Shown: piece by piece, positions 42,118 through 60,249 of the stretch | Layout: every line of letters starts with the position of its first letter | Position numbering within the stretch: position 1 is the stretch's first letter | From: Litoditis marina | Taxonomy: Eukaryota; Nematoda; Chromadorea; Rhabditida; Rhabditidae | Direction of reading: 5' to 3' | Length of the DNA stretch: 64,000 bases | NCBI GenBank assembly: GCA_964036275.1 | Contig: OZ038433.1 | Location: 33,637,336 to 33,701,335 of the forward strand | The notes under the pieces: model-generated | Seen by the model: only the letters and a program-made list of their open reading frames with translations | Told to the model about the DNA's origin: nothing | Database searches by the model: none | Made by a program: the position numbers and the translations under genes

Positions 42118-43744
42118 TCAATCAGAGATCATAATGCACATTTATCCATTTCCCTAATTCGTTCAATTCATTTCCACAAAATTGACCCATTAGAGCATAG
42201 AAACTGGATTAATGTTGCTTGTGGCAGTACACCCACCATGTTCTCGACATTATAAACCTGATTTGGTACTACGGGTAATTTTAGTTGAGAGTTAGTTTGG
42301 AGTGGCCCTATTCATGAGCATTAGTCTAAAACGGGATCAAGTCGTGTCTCAATAGTGAGGTATCTATTTTTGAGAAACCCTTTTCCGAGTGTTCATTGTT
42401 TTTGTCGAGTCTGTTCACTTTAAGTTTGACTGAGTAAATATATATTCTTTTTAATGTGGAAAGGTACTTGGTAAATACCAAAAAAAGTGTTATTTCCTGT
42501 TCTGTTCTATTCTATTGTGTTCTATTGTATTGTATTATGTTGTATATCATTCAACTGCATAGATTGAATTCATTCATATGACTGTGTATTTTTTTTACAT
42601 TTTCTAGTTTCTATTTTCAAACTGTGGAATTCAAAAACAACAATATCGTGTGTCTTGACCGGAATGATCTTTTCTGCACCCGATCTTCGGAATGAAATGG
42701 TGTGTCATCCTTGGTTCAATGTACTCTATATCACGCGTGTTTTTTGCCCGCCTTTCAGTCTGACATTTGTCTGTCCTTTAAATGTCCTATCGCACCGTTC
42801 TACTATTTTTCAAGTTGTAAAGTTCAATATTTTACCGTTTCAGCCTTATTTTTGAGCCAAATTTTTTAACCAAACTCTGATTGACGTAACAATTGTGTGT
42901 TCAAAACATTTGGTTCATCAACTTGGTAGTTGTTTGGTAGGTATAGTCGATCCGAAAAAAGTTTAGTGAATAGTTTTACTTCATTTTCTTATAACGTAGC
43001 TATCAATCGACACACAAACAGATATACGACTGATGAGACATGCCGCGAGAATTTCCGCTCTCTCTTTTTTCTGATCGTCACATGGACTGTTTTAAATGCA
43101 GTCCGCGTTGTAAAATGAGAGTGGGGAGGGGTGATAAATTGAACTACTTCCAATCAAAAACTATTGATTTCTCGAAGCCAGCAGCTGTTTTCGTGGGCTA
43201 GACAAAGTTCACGTGAAAGTGTACACTTCTTCATGTGGTTTCAGTTTTGTAGTTAGTATCATGATATTACATTTCACTTGATCACTTTAACTAATGTGGA
43301 ATGTTCTGTGGTTTTCCTAGTAAATTCACGCACGATAGCCGATTAGTTTTCATGATCACTATACTTTTTTTTGTGGAATTTGATGTTGGTTTCATGAGTT
43401 TTCCCACACTTTTCCACCCGCTGAATTCGGAACTTGATGTGGCATGAATCCTCAACTCGAAAAAACATTTAAACTTGAGTATTTGACTATTTGCCGTTTA
43501 TAAGTCACATACTATGTTATCTGAGTAGTTTGTTGCGTTTTCAAACTCAATGATTTGTCTCCAAGCTTTTTTCTTCCCTCACCCATTCACACACTTCCCG
43601 CCTCTCCACTCTCTCTAATCCTCCCATGCACGAGTTCACTAATATCGTGGTATTGCTGTGATACATAATAGAACCAGTTTTGTGCGTGTGCTCTATTTCC
43701 CGCATTTCCAATTGAACTTCAGTAACCTCCGTACAGACCACTCA

Positions 43745-43804
43745 ATGCACACGCTTCTCAGAAGAAGTTACAGACAACTGCACCGGATGGCCAGACTTCA
43801 GAAG
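43745..43804 (+). CDS. Possible upstream first exon of choline kinase
   Basis: ATG followed by 20 codons (MHTLLRRSYRQLHRMARLQK) ending at AAG|GTATTC in phase 0, which would join the ATG at 44894. It is basic and could be an alternative N-terminus. The donor is modest and there is no independent support. Trans-splicing at 44893 explains the gene without it. Confidence 0.3.
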
Positions 43805-44459
43805 GTATTCCTGGCCTAGTTGACCAGAATTTCTATGTTTCTTATCTGTCAATAGGGGTTATTCTTATCTTTACGGCAGCTATTTCAGCGGTGTGTTGCG
43901 CTGTTCTTGACATCACATGGTTTGACCACTAAAGCCTACGCCATTGATAATCTGTGTTTGTAGTTTGATCCCTGCATTCCCGATATGTGCAGAGTACAGA
44001 GTGGCGATTGACAGCCTTTTTGATAGGATTTACATTGTACACTAAATTTAGGGCATAGTGCTTATCATCATCACGTGAACTTTAGATAGAATAGACACGT
44101 GTCATCGGTGTGGTAATCTACTTGTTTTCCCCCATTTTGGTGGTTTTGCTCGATTGATGCTATTAAAATCATATAGTTCTGTAATCCCCTAAATATGAAT
44201 ACAACTGGTTTTTGAGAGAAGCGCTCCTGTTTACCTCGTTTCCGTTTTAATATTTAATGTGCTGCGTTACCAATTCATTTTGTTTTGGATGAGTGCCTCA
44301 TTTCTGTTCAATTTTCGCTCTCTTTCTGAACTAAAACGGATGCTAGGACACAATTTCCAGTGAAAATAACGATCGTAGTCTAGGTTGATCAGAATTACAT
44401 TTCCAGAGTAACCTCGTTGTTTATTTTTAGTACCGTGTCGAAGAATCTCGTTCTCTCTT

Positions 44460-44590
44460 TTCATATCAATCTTTCTCTTTGTCTCTCTCTCTCTATCTAT
44501 CTCCCCATCTCTATCTCTCTCTCTTTACATATCAATCTTTCTCTCTGCCTCTCTTTGTCTCTTGCTCTCTCTCCCTCTCTCTCTCTCCTC
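44460..44590 (+). repeat. CT-rich tract upstream of choline kinase
   Basis: Interrupted (CT)n/TCTCTTTGTCTC units with a CATATCAATCTTTCTCT block repeated near 44462 and 44528. It ends about 300 bases before the kinase ATG. A promoter role is possible but not shown. Confidence 0.75.
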
Positions 44591-44891
44591 CGAGAACAAC
44601 TGGAACTTGTGACGTACTTTTCTCACCTGTGCACGCTGTGGAACCTTATTGTCTGCTCACGTGGGAAGTTTTCTGGGCTCGAACTCTCTCCTACCTTCCC
44701 CACACAATCCCTGTCATCTTTTCTGTCTGTCTCTGTTTTGTTCTCTTCCTCTTTCTACCCCCTCTCTCTGTTTTTCTCTCTCTTTCACTCTTTCTACAAT
44801 TTTCGTCTGTGCTCAAGTAACGCGAAATATATTTGACCTGTTCTGATCTCGAACGAACTCCTAGTTTCTCCCTACAATCTGTCCCTCTTTC

Positions 44892-44893
44892 AG
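44892..44893 (+). other. Acceptor AG directly before the choline kinase ATG
   Basis: CCTCTTTCAG is followed at once by ATG at 44894. It may be a spliced-leader acceptor, or join the possible exon at 43745-43804. Confidence 0.55.
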
Positions 44894-49448
<4,555 letters not shown>

Positions 49449-50562
49449 TAAGTTGAATTCTCTCAGTTTGTTCATTCTATAAGTTGATCCGGTGTTTCTT
49501 TTTCATCCTGTGAAAATCGTTTGGTCATAATATACCGTACACTTGATAATTGGTTATACGCAAATTGCTCATTTCACATGTTGAGAGGCCTTATAGATTG
49601 TGATATCTTACAAATGTCAAACTATCCTTGTACATTCCCTACAGTTTGATCTTCACACAGAATGTTTGTTCTAGAACATAGTTTGAGAGAAAGAACCATA
49701 ACTCATTTGGGAAAACCGTGTTGAAAGAGTTTAGATTTCTTTTAGGAAATATGTTTCCCTTGTTTTCAGTGCATGTTTTCTTGTGAATAAGACTCGTATT
49801 GTTTAGTTCCAAACTTTATTTCACAAAAATGAACATGAAAAAGAACCAACCCGTTTGAATTATGGCAAGAGCTGACAGCGGAAAAGGCTTCGAAAAAACT
49901 TAAGTACACTTACGATACATCAGAAAACTAAAAGTTACAAGTGGGATATAGAAAACAATAACAACAAGGCTATTTTGAAAAGAACTTTGAAACATACTCC
50001 ATCATGGAGATGTACAATCTAATGCTGAAAGAGGTCAAAATAGTAGATCGTAGGGAAAACCACGGAAACAAAATAGCTTCGGCGGGTAAAGTAGAATTAA
50101 GTAGAAAGGTTTTTTCTTCCTACTGAGACTCCTACTGTATGATTACAAACTTTCCACTTGTTCAAAACCTGCAAAGAATACCGGAAATGTTTACATTTCT
50201 TCGTTCAAAGCTGAATTTGGCGTTTTAAGTTCACCTTGTGGAAACTTTTGAATGTGTTTTGGGGTCTCAGTGGGAATTATGTGGAATCAAAGATCGATAT
50301 GCACATTAAGTACAACGTTTAAACTGCATCTAGCTGCAACTGAAATGTATAAAGGTGGCGTGAAACATTAGTATTTGTTCAAATGCTTAGATCACATGCC
50401 GTAACCGTTAGAAGTGAAGCCGTACGCAGAAGATGTTCCGAAATTTGCCTGCACATCACGTACCTCATATAAGACATTACCGTATTTTGACTTAACGACT
50501 ATCACTGTGTTTTTGACCACAAGTTGAGACATTAGACATCTTATGAAGTATTAGGAATATTT
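49449..50562. other. Spacer between convergent kinase and Wart genes, copy 1
   Basis: Holds the 3' UTRs of two converging genes. No coding exon or repeat family was recognised. The matching spacer of copy 2 (55991-57245) carries about 140 bp more, near 56493-56640. Confidence 0.6.
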
Positions 50563-52765
50563 CTATTTTCCAAAATTGAATAATCGGTCGTTGTCGAAAA
50601 AGGGCCATTGCCGCTCCTTGAACCAGGCCGGAGGTAGATCAGGCACTTTACCACAGAAGAAACGATGCACGGTCAGCAGGTAGAACTCTCTGAAAAAGGC
50701 AATAATAATCATATATAGTTTGTTCGCATATGATTTCGAAATAAAAAGTGGAAGTACATGAATATAAATGTTGTTGAGTAGGAACCCTTTGAAACTGTAC
50801 ACAGTTTCTCCAAAGTTCTACTCCAAAATATAAAAAAAGTAAGACTGGAAACTAGTATATAGTTTGTTTCATTCCCACTGAGACCCAATGACAGCGTGCC
50901 AAGTTTTCTGGAAGATTATTTCCTAGAGCAAACGTAGGTATTCTAAAGACATTTTTTTATCCACGTGTTCTTATGGAACTGGACAACCGCTAACAGAGAT
51001 TTGCAGTCTTCTGAAAAACTGCAAAGTTGTTAAAAATTGCCTGTAATATTCATTGGCACACTGCCAGGCCTCAGTGGGAAAAACGGTCTGGTCGGAACTA
51101 TACTGAAAAACCTTTCTTGAACCTACCCCTTCTCATCGGTATCCCGTTGGATGTTTGAGATCATGTCGAAGGCGACCACATCTTCGTCACCGGAATCGAA
51201 CTTCTCCTCTCCTTCGTAGAACTCGCCACGACGAATTTTCACCTTTAAACTAATATGATGATTATCGTTCTAGTTTGATCTTGGTACGCGCCATAATAAG
51301 CTAATGTTGTCCGACAACAACGGGTTCAAGCTATAAAACAATAACACATCGCAACAGCGCTTACAACACAATACGATACAATGGAATGAATATTGTATTG
51401 TATGTAACATACCGTATTCCGTATGGGCTTGCTTTGGAAACAACCTTGCTTATAGTCCGCGCAAAGAGAAAAATATATTGCGTATTCAGTTTCACGCGCT
51501 TATCTTCTTTATCACTGGTTATTTTCAAAATTAAAACAATCAAATGGAAGAGGACTCTAATTTCATACTGATTTCGTGATGGCGGCATATATCATGGCTG
51601 TTTCGATTACTCTTCACTTTTAGGAGTTCGGTATCAAACTCACATTATCGAACATTTTACGACCGTAGGTTTCCATCAAGTCGTATTCACAACATTGCAG
51701 GAACAGCCTAAAATTACGATATAGAAAAAAGAGGCAAACGTTTGAAGAGGCACCTTTACAGGGGAAAAGAAAATAACCGAACTACGCTCAAAAACAGCAG
51801 TGCTTCGACAATGCGCTCCGGGAGTCAGAATTTTAAATCCGGTTCTCAGGTTAACCCAGCTCATTTTACGTCGACTTTACCAGAATCAATGTTGTGATCC
51901 AAATGGTAGCCCCTAGCCCGTTTGGTGATGAGTTTTAGGAAACCAGTTGGCTCAGATTTCAATAGAAAACGATGACTTACTGTCCATCCACTGTCTTCTC
52001 TAGTCCTCCGACCCACGTAGTATTCTGGGGACAGGAGTCTGACAACGGCCTATCCTCACATTCCTGAACAGGTTGAATTGGAGAAAAACCAGAAAATGTC
52101 TGTAATGTTGAGCAGAAGGCAGATAAAACTCCAAGTCGAAGAACTACTATCGTTTTTAAATAAAAAACAATGCGGAAACAATTGTTTTCGGATGTTGATG
52201 CAACGAGAAAAATGAGAGAATTAACCACACACTGACAGATCATCGAATCTAGCTTCACGATTCAATAGTTCATACCATGTTTGTAAATTTACTGCAACAA
52301 AAGTACAGTATGCAACTTACCGCGTATTTTTTCTCGTGGCAATTCGGACGAGAACAAAGTAGGGTCAGATGGCCGTCCCGATGAACCTGAAATAACAAAA
52401 TATGCAATGAAAGGTATTCTTTCTTTTGTTAAAACAAAGTGAGAAACACAAAATTCCGTAATTTACTTGGAAATCAATGTTTCAACCAAATCTCAGCGAC
52501 AAAATCGTACAAAATTGAATTGGAAAGTCCATATTACGGTCTCATTGAATTTTTCCCGTGGTCTTCTATTCTCTGATGAAGAAGTTCTCCATTCACTGAA
52601 CGTAGAGCAAAAACGTGACTTTTCGCTTCTAACCAAACTGTTAACCTACTAAGAAGATGGCATACTTACCTCTAATCCGTATGGTATTTTGTTGTTTCCA
52701 CAGTATTCCGTAGTCACTTCAACGGAGAAATGAATGAGAAAAATGATGGACAATCGAAGAATCAT
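50563..52765 (-). CDS. Wart-domain (warthog-type hedgehog-related) secreted protein, copy A
   Basis: Secreted protein of the nematode hedgehog-related warthog class, probably epidermal or cuticle-linked by family knowledge. Exons in coding order: 52670-52765, 52321-52386, 51981-52063, 51644-51707, 51127-51242, 50563-50689; in phase, 183 residues. A signal peptide covers residues 1 to about 19. The Wart pattern follows: YCGNNKIPYGLEVHRDGHL, LCSRPNC, TWVGGLEK, LQCCEYDLM, RRGEFYEGEE, DEDVVAFDMISNI, FYLLTVHRFFCGKVP. Eight cysteines (22, 43, 48, 56, 65, 87, 88, 154) could form four disulphides. No Hog/Hint domain follows, so it would not self-process like Hedgehog. The family call is from memory of the domain; the exact member is not known. 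Confidence 0.8.
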
Positions 52766-53674
52766 CTGAATGATGTTGATTAGGCAGCTATCTCATATTA
52801 GTGATTCACAAGATGAAGCATAGCTATACAAACTCAAAAATTCGTTCACAAATACGTATACTGGTTAAGTCTTCTATGAAGGAGGGACCAAATTAACTCA
52901 GAAGAAGCTACTACTACAAAAATCTGTAACATGTATGATAAGATGATCACCGCCTCGTAACGAAGCGACGTGAATGAATAAATATGTAAATATGTCTATG
53001 TATACAATTAAACAATTAGTTTACCAGCGAAAGAGTCATCAAGAACTGACAAACTGACGTTAACTCCACTATTGTTCCATATCAGGTTTATTTTCCCAGC
53101 TATTCCTGAATTTGGCCTCTCATATGGTCAAAATAGTATAAATTTAGTCTAAACTTTAAAGTAGTGGAAAAACGGAATGTCATATAATTCATTGTGTGAA
53201 AAAGCGGCGAAAAAGCAAGTGTATCAAATTTCATTTTTGTATTCTTAAAAAAAAGAATGTCAATAAGAGTGGAAATTTGCAATACGAGAAACTTTTAAAT
53301 AACCAAAAGTACTATTTCGAACTGAGCTCTAAAGGAGTGAAGTGTGCGCATGCGAGCACAGAATAAATGAAGCGGAAACGCGAATTAATCGTTGGATAGA
53401 CAACTCAGAATAGAAGTACATTAAATATGACTTTTTGTTAATTTTAAATAGTTCAAAAATGAAATTAGTCTTCTAAAAGAACCCTTCGCAGAGTTCGAAA
53501 GTAGAATTATATGAGCAGACTGCCACTAATTACTGATGACAATGCTCAGATTACCAGTGAGTTCTTACTCTCATATCTCTGAACATCACATATACGGTAA
53601 ACAAACCACTGTAAGATTGAGAGGATGCGTACGTGGGATCGTAATACTAATATATACCTTTTCTCCCTTTCCAG
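52766..53674. other. Upstream region of Wart copy A and duplication junction
   Basis: The first 780 bp are the probable promoter side of the minus-strand Wart gene. The duplication joins at 53544/53545, where GATGACAATG meets CTCAGATT. The rest repeats kinase intron sequence. No motif was recognised. Confidence 0.6.
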
Positions 53675-55990
53675 AACCTGGCTGAGCAAGTTCCGCGAAA
53701 CGCCCGGAGGCCATCGACCAATCGATATTCATTGTACGGTCGCCAAGGTGGACCCAACTGAGGTTAGTTAAATTAAATTTAGGTTACCCCTGTTCTTCAA
53801 AGTTCCTTACGGAACATGCAAGGTAAAGTCTCAGAGGGAAACTCTGTGAGGCAGACCGAGTTTGGCGTACCATCCCCATCCGGCCAGGGAGCATTAGGGG
53901 AGGCTTCAACAAGCATGATTTACGAGCTTTGACTGGAAGTCAATCGGATCAAACTACAAACACAGCCGGATAAATAAACATACATCGTATAGGCGAAGAG
54001 CTCACTTGGATATGAGAGCATGTTTCTGCAATACGTGAACATTTCACGTTTCGAACGTAAATTATACGGAAAATTGTGATTGATATTCGATATATGTGCG
54101 CCGCGCAACTTCTACCGTGTACACTCGGGCCACTTGATTTCAACTACCAATTTAATGCTTACAGTTTCCTTCTTCCGTAACTTGTGATGATCTGGAGGCG
54201 GAGCTTAATTTTGTTCAAAACTTCCTCGAACAGAGTGGCAGTCCTGTAGTATTCTCACATAATGATCTGCAGGTTTGTTAATTTTCTATTTGTGAGAATT
54301 CTGGAAAAGTATGAGACTCATTTAAAATTCAAGTTTCTGCTAATGAAATATTGTTTCATACACACGTGGACAGAAGCTGGTTAAATTGTCGACATGTGAG
54401 AGTTCTCTCAACAATCTAGAGAAGCTGAACTATAAAATGTAGTAGTCAACTTAGGAATGACGAGAACCATTTAGAGGCCTTAAATTTTTATGAGTATAAA
54501 TAGTAATAAACATTTATTTTTTATAGTATTGTAAAAGTTCTCCATTAACTGGAACATATTTCAGGAGGGAAATATTCTGTTATTCGATGGGTATGAGATT
54601 GAAGACGATAACCGGGTAACATATTTGGGTGAAATGTCAGATGTTGAGGAACCGCTGGTCCTCATTGATTTCGAATACTGCAACTACAATTATAGGTGAG
54701 TGTTGGATGTTTCTTGTTGCTTTTGTTGCTAAATGAAAATGTGGTTTGATTGCAATACGGGGCAATTCGAACGCAGAGACAATTATTACGGGCGGCAAGC
54801 TGTGGCCATCTCGATTTCTAGTTTGATCCTTCCTGCAGACTTCAATGTCCTTCATGGTACCTAACTGCGTTCAGATAGAAACAAAAAACTCTTCCGAAAA
54901 AAAATCGAGTTTCCTGCGTAGCTTCATAATACAGTTTGAGCTGAATGTTGCCGGACTGCCCTCATTATTTTGTGTTTCTAACTAACTCTGTGTTTTTAGG
55001 GGTTTCGACCTGGGTAACCATTTCTGTGAGTATGGCTATGACTATGATTGTGGCACAGCTCCCTTCTACAAGATTCATCAGGACAAGTTCAACGTGGTTG
55101 AGGAACGGAATCTGTTCTGTGAACAGTATCTGGATGAGGTTTATAAGGTAAGTATCTTTGGTTAGTTTATGTTGTTTTACGGTTTGCATCTGATTTGATT
55201 CCCCTAACTACCTAAGAATGAGAAAGGTATCATGAAGTGGTTACGTGTGAGGAGAGGCAAAATGTATAACGTTTTAATCTTTTCTCCTTCTCCCAGGATG
55301 TAGACTTTTTATTGATTCTTGTGTTAATTGTGATTTCGTTATGCCGACAAACTTTCGCAAATATAACTTTTTCGTCAGAACCAAGAGTTCACGACCCATT
55401 CAATCGAATTGCAGATGCGAGATTCGCAGGACAACCCTCATTTTCCCTCCGATTTGGTCACCGGCGACAGGCCGACAGATTTAGAGAATCTGATCCGGGA
55501 GTCTCAATTGTTCATGCCAGTGTCCAACCTTTTCTGGGTCTGCTGGGCGCTTCTCTACGCTGAGGTTTGTCAATCTTCAATTCACTTATACTACAATTAT
55601 TTCCCATGTTGTATTTCATTATATTCATTTTAGTAGTGAACTTCACAACCCAGTAGCGAGCTTATAGCCATTTTTGTAGCCAGTCGCAGTTTGCTCGCTG
55701 AATCAGTTTTTTGTAGTTTGAACCCAAAACACGCCCCAATTTACAAATTTTGACCAAAAGGCAACGTGATCAAACTACAAACACTATGGAACAGGGTAAC
55801 ATGTAACAGTACCGTTTCCGGTGGACAAAAACATTTAGTAACATCGAGATGGATAAAAAATCAACTTAATTATTTCTAGGGATCTACAATCGACTTTGAC
55901 TACAATTCATACGCACGGGATCGATTGGCGCTGTACTTCAAACAGAAACCGATGTTGGAGAAGTTTTTGAAAGAAAAATTGGCGAAATGA
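53675..55990 (+). pseudogene. Partial choline kinase copy: last six exons only
   Basis: Exons 53675-53762, 54165-54272, 54565-54695, 55000-55147, 55379-55564, 55880-55990 copy the kinase from residue 206 on, including both catalytic motifs. There is no start codon exon, promoter or first half. Still, every splice site and frame is intact. Differences from the parent are mostly silent; the changes seen are Lys to Thr and Arg to Gln in the fifth exon, and a C-terminus LAK-stop in place of SA-stop. It may be a dead fragment, or a second set of 3' exons reachable by splicing from exon 46775-46864. Labelled pseudogene only because it cannot start alone. Confidence 0.75.
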
Positions 55991-57245
55991 GTTAAACTCT
56001 CCCAAATTGTTCATTCTATATAAGTTTATCCGGTTTTTTTCATCCTGTGAAAATCGTTTGGTCATAATATACCGTACACTTGATAATTCGTTATACGCAA
56101 ATTGCTCATTTCACATGTTGAGAGGCCTTAGAGATTGTGATGTTTTACAAATGTCAAACTATCCTTGTACATTCCCTGCAGTTGATCTTCACACAGAATG
56201 TTTGTTCTGAAACATAATTTGAGAGAAAGAACCATAACGCATTTAGCAAAACCGTGTTGGAGTATAGATTTTTCTGGGAAATATGTTTCTCTTGTTTTCA
56301 CTGCATGTTTTCTTGTGAATAAGAACTCGTATTGTTTAGTTTCAAACTTTATTTCACAAAAAAATGAACATGAAAAAAGAACCAACCCGTTTGAATTATG
56401 GCAATAGCTGACAGCGGAAAAGGATTCGAAAAAAACTTAAGAACACTTACGATACATCAAAAAAATAAAAGTTACAAGTGGGATATAGAAAATAATGTAG
56501 AAAGAACTGAAACCTGGACTGAAACAACTTCCCGGTCTCGTTCTCACAAAGCAAGACTTACTCTTGAAATTTCTTGAAAATACTCTGAAATTTCCTACGC
56601 ACTCGTGTGTGAAATTTTGAGCTCGGAACAATATGTAATATCGAAAAAGGCTGTTTTGAAAAGAACTTTGAAACATACTCCATCATGGAGATGTACAATC
56701 TAATGCTGAAAGAGGTCAAAATAGTAGATCGTAGTGAAAACCACGGAAACAAAATAGCTTCGGCGGGTAAAGTAGAATTAAGTAGGAAGGTTTTTTCTTC
56801 CCACTGAGACTCCTACTGTATGATTACGAACTTTCCACCTGTTCAAAGCCTGCAAAGAATACCGGAAATGTTCACATTTCTTCGTTCAAAGCTGAATTTG
56901 GCGTTTTAAGTTCACCTTGTGGAAACTTTTGAATGTGTTTTGGGGTCTCAGTGGGAATTATGTGGAATCAAAGATCGATATGCATATTTAGTACAACGTT
57001 TAAACTGCATCTAGCTGCAACTGAAATGTATAAAGGTGGCGTAAACATTCGTTTAATTTGTTCAAATGCTTAGATCACACGCCTGAACCGTTAGAAGGGA
57101 AACCGTACGCAGAAGATGTTCCGAAATTTGCCTGCACATCACGTACATTATATAAGACATTACCGTATTTTGACTTAACGACTATCACTGTGTTTTTGAC
57201 CACAAGTTAAGACATTAGACATCTTATGAAGTATTAGGAATGTTT
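55991..57245. other. Spacer between kinase copy and Wart copy B
   Basis: The duplicated 3' region with an extra block of about 140 bp near 56493-56640, absent from copy 1. The block contains no recognised repeat. No gene was seen. Confidence 0.6.
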
Positions 57246-59278
57246 CTATTTTCCAAAATTGAATAATCGGTCGTTGTCGAAAAAGGGCCATTGCCGCTCC
57301 TTGAACCAGGCCGGAGGTAGATCAGGCACTTTACCACAGAAGAAACGATGCACAGTCAGCAGGTAGAACTCTCTGAAAAAGGCAATAATAATCATATATA
57401 GTTTGTTCGCATATGATTACGAAAGAAAAAGTGGAAGTACATGAATATGTAAATGTTGTCTGAGTAGGAACCCTTTGAAACTGTACACAGTTTCTCGAAA
57501 GTTCTACTCCAAAATATAAAAAAAGTAAGACTGGAAACTAGTATATAGTTCGTTTCATTCCCACTGAGACCCAATGACAGCGTGCCAAGTTTTCTGGAAG
57601 ATTCTTTCCTAGAGCAAACATAGGTATTCTAAAGATTTATCCACGTGTTCTTATGGAACTGGACAACCGCTAACAGAGATTTCCAGTCTTCTAAAAAGGG
57701 TTAAAAATTGCCTGTAATATTCATTGGCACACTTCCAAGTCTCAGTGAGAAAAACAGTCCGGTCGGAACTATACTGAAGAACTTTTCCTGAACCCACCCT
57801 TTTTCATCGGTATCCCGTTGAATGTTGGAGATCATATCGAAGGCGACCACATCTTCGTCACCGGAATCGAACTTCTCCTCTCCTTCGTAGAACTCGCCAC
57901 GACGAATTTTCACCTTTAAACTAATATGATGATTATCGTTCTAGTTTGATCTTGGTACGCGCCATAATAAGCTAATGTTGTCCGACAACAACGGGTTCAA
58001 GCTATAAAACAATAACACATCGCAACAGCGCTTACAACACAATACGATACAATGGAATGAATATTGTATTGTATGTAACATACCGTATTCCGTATGGGCT
58101 TGCTTTGGAAACAACCTTGCTTATAGTCCGCGCAAAGAGAAAAATATATTGCGTATTCAGTTTCACGCGCTTATCTTCTTTATCACTGGTTATTTTCAAA
58201 ATTAAAACAATCAAATGGAAGAGGACTCTAATTTCATACTGATTTCGTGATGGCGGCATATATCATGGCTGTTTCGATTACTCTTCACTTTTAGGAGTTC
58301 GGTATCAAACTCACATTATCGAACATTTTACGACCGTAGGTTTCCATCAAGTCGTATTCACAACATTGCAGGAACAGCCTAAAATTACGATATAGAAAAA
58401 AGAGGCAAACGTTTGAAGAGGCACCTTTACAGGGGAAAACCGAACTACGCTCAAAAACAGCAGTGCTTCGACAATGCGCTTCAGGAGTCATAATTTGAAA
58501 TCCGGTTCTCAGGTTAACCCAGCTCATTTTACGTCGACTTTACCAGAATCAATGTTGTGATACAAATGGTAGCCCCTAGCCCGTTTGGTGATGAGTTTTA
58601 GGAAATCAGTTGGCTCAGATTTCAATAGAAAACGATGACTTACTGTCCATCCACTGTCTTTTCTAGTCCTCCGACCCACGTAGTATTCTGGGGACAGGAG
58701 TCTGACAACGGCCTATCCTCACATTCCTGAACAGGTTGAACACACTGACAGATCATCGAATCTAGGTTCACGATTCAATAGTTTATACCATGTTTGTAAA
58801 TTTACTGCAACAAAAGTACAGTATGCAACTTACCGCGTACTTTTTCTCGTGGCAATTCGGACGAGAACAAAGTAGGGTCAGATGGCCGTCCCGATGAACC
58901 TGAAATAACAAACTATGCAATGAAAGGTATTCTTTCTTTTGTTAAAACAAAGTGAGAAACACGAAATTCCGTAATTTACTTGGAAATCAATGTTTCAACC
59001 AAATCTCAGCGACAAAATCGTACAAAATTGAATTGGAAAGTCCATATTACGGTCTCATTAAATTTTTTCCGTGGTCTTCTATTCTCTGATGAAGAAGTTC
59101 TCCATTTACTGAACGTAGAGAAAAAACGTGACTTTTCGCTTCTAACCAAACTGTTAACCTACTAAGAAGATGGCATACTTACCTCTAATCCGTATGGTAT
59201 TTTGTTGTTTCCACAGTATTCCGTAGTCACTTCAACGGAGAAATGAATGAGAAAAGCGATGGACAATCGGAGAATCAT
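57246..59278 (-). CDS. Wart-domain (warthog-type) secreted protein, copy B
   Basis: Exons in coding order: 59183-59278, 58834-58899, 58644-58726, 58315-58378, 57798-57913, 57246-57372; 183 residues. I compared it base by base with copy A and counted nine silent changes and one changed codon, Ile to Ala at residue 8 inside the signal peptide. The mature proteins are therefore identical. The donor after the fifth exon is GTGGGT instead of GTAGGT. All cysteines and Wart motifs are kept. Copying includes about 740 bp of upstream sequence, so both genes may be expressed alike. Confidence 0.8.
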
Positions 59279-60249
59279 CTGAATGATGGTTTTAGGCATA
59301 AAACTCAAAAATTCGTTTACAAATACGTATACAGGTTAAGTCTTCTATGAAGTAGGGACCAAATTAACTCAGAAGAAGCTTCTACTACAAAAATCTGTGA
59401 CATGTATGATAAGATGATCACCGCCTCGTAACGAAGCGACGTGAATGAATAAATATGTAAATATGTCTATGTATACAATTAAACCATTAAGTTTACCAGC
59501 GAAAGAGTCATCAAGAACTGACAAACTGACGTTAACTCCACTATTGTTCCATATCAGATTTATTTTCCCAGCTATTCCTGAATTTGGCCTCTCATATGGT
59601 CAAAATAGTATACATTTAGTCTAAACTTCAAAGTAGTGGAAAAACGGAATGTCATACTATTCATTGTGTGAAAAAGCGGCGAAAAAGCAAGTGTATCAAA
59701 TTTCATTTTTGTATTGTTAAAAAAAGAATGTCAATAAGAGTGGAAATTTGCAATACGAGAAACTTTTAAATAACCAAAAGTACTATTCCGAATTGAGCTC
59801 TAAAGGAGTGAAGTGTGCGCTTGCGAGCACAGAATAAATGAAGCGGAAACGCGAATTAATCGTTGGATAGACAACTCAGAATAGAAGTACATTAAATATG
59901 ACTTTTTGTTAATTTTAAATAGTTCAAAAATGAAATTAGTCTTCTAAAAGAACCCTTCGCAGAGTTCGAAAGTAGAATTATATGAGCAGACTGCCACTAA
60001 TTACTGATGACAATGTACTCGAGATGTGAATGTGAATGATATTGAACAAGTTACAGATGAACTTTACAAAGGAATTCGCGTTGAAAGTACATTTAGCGAA
60101 GTGTTTGACGCATGTATAGTAATAACAAAATGAAAATAGAAGTTACCGAATCAGAGTTATAGTTCGATCTAAGCACGTCGCTGGGAGTGAAATTACAATG
60201 GAAACATCAAACTACAAACACAACAAACAAGATCAACAAGTATCGCGTT

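Larger units (their letters stand above)
37344..43744. other. Intergenic nuclear receptor to choline kinase
   Basis: About 6.4 kb. It starts with the receptor 3' UTR (possible AATAAA at about 38217). It also holds the GATCAAACTAC pair at 38764, a CT tract at 39105, the hAT-like TTCGAG element at 41582, and a TTCTA/TTGTA simple repeat at 42498-42545. A 147-codon frame at 40450-40893 has no recognised similarity, no repeat-family match and unconvincing composition, so it is not called. Confidence 0.5.
53545..60015. repeat. Tandem duplication, copy 2 (6471 bp)
   Basis: In direct orientation to 46996-53544. It ends GATGACAATG at 60015, after which the sequence becomes unique (TACTCGAGATG). Relative to copy 1 it lacks about 150 bp of a Wart intron (107 versus 257 bp) and about 42 bp upstream of Wart, and has about 140 bp extra in the spacer. 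There is no obvious homology at the outer breakpoints. Confidence 0.97.
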
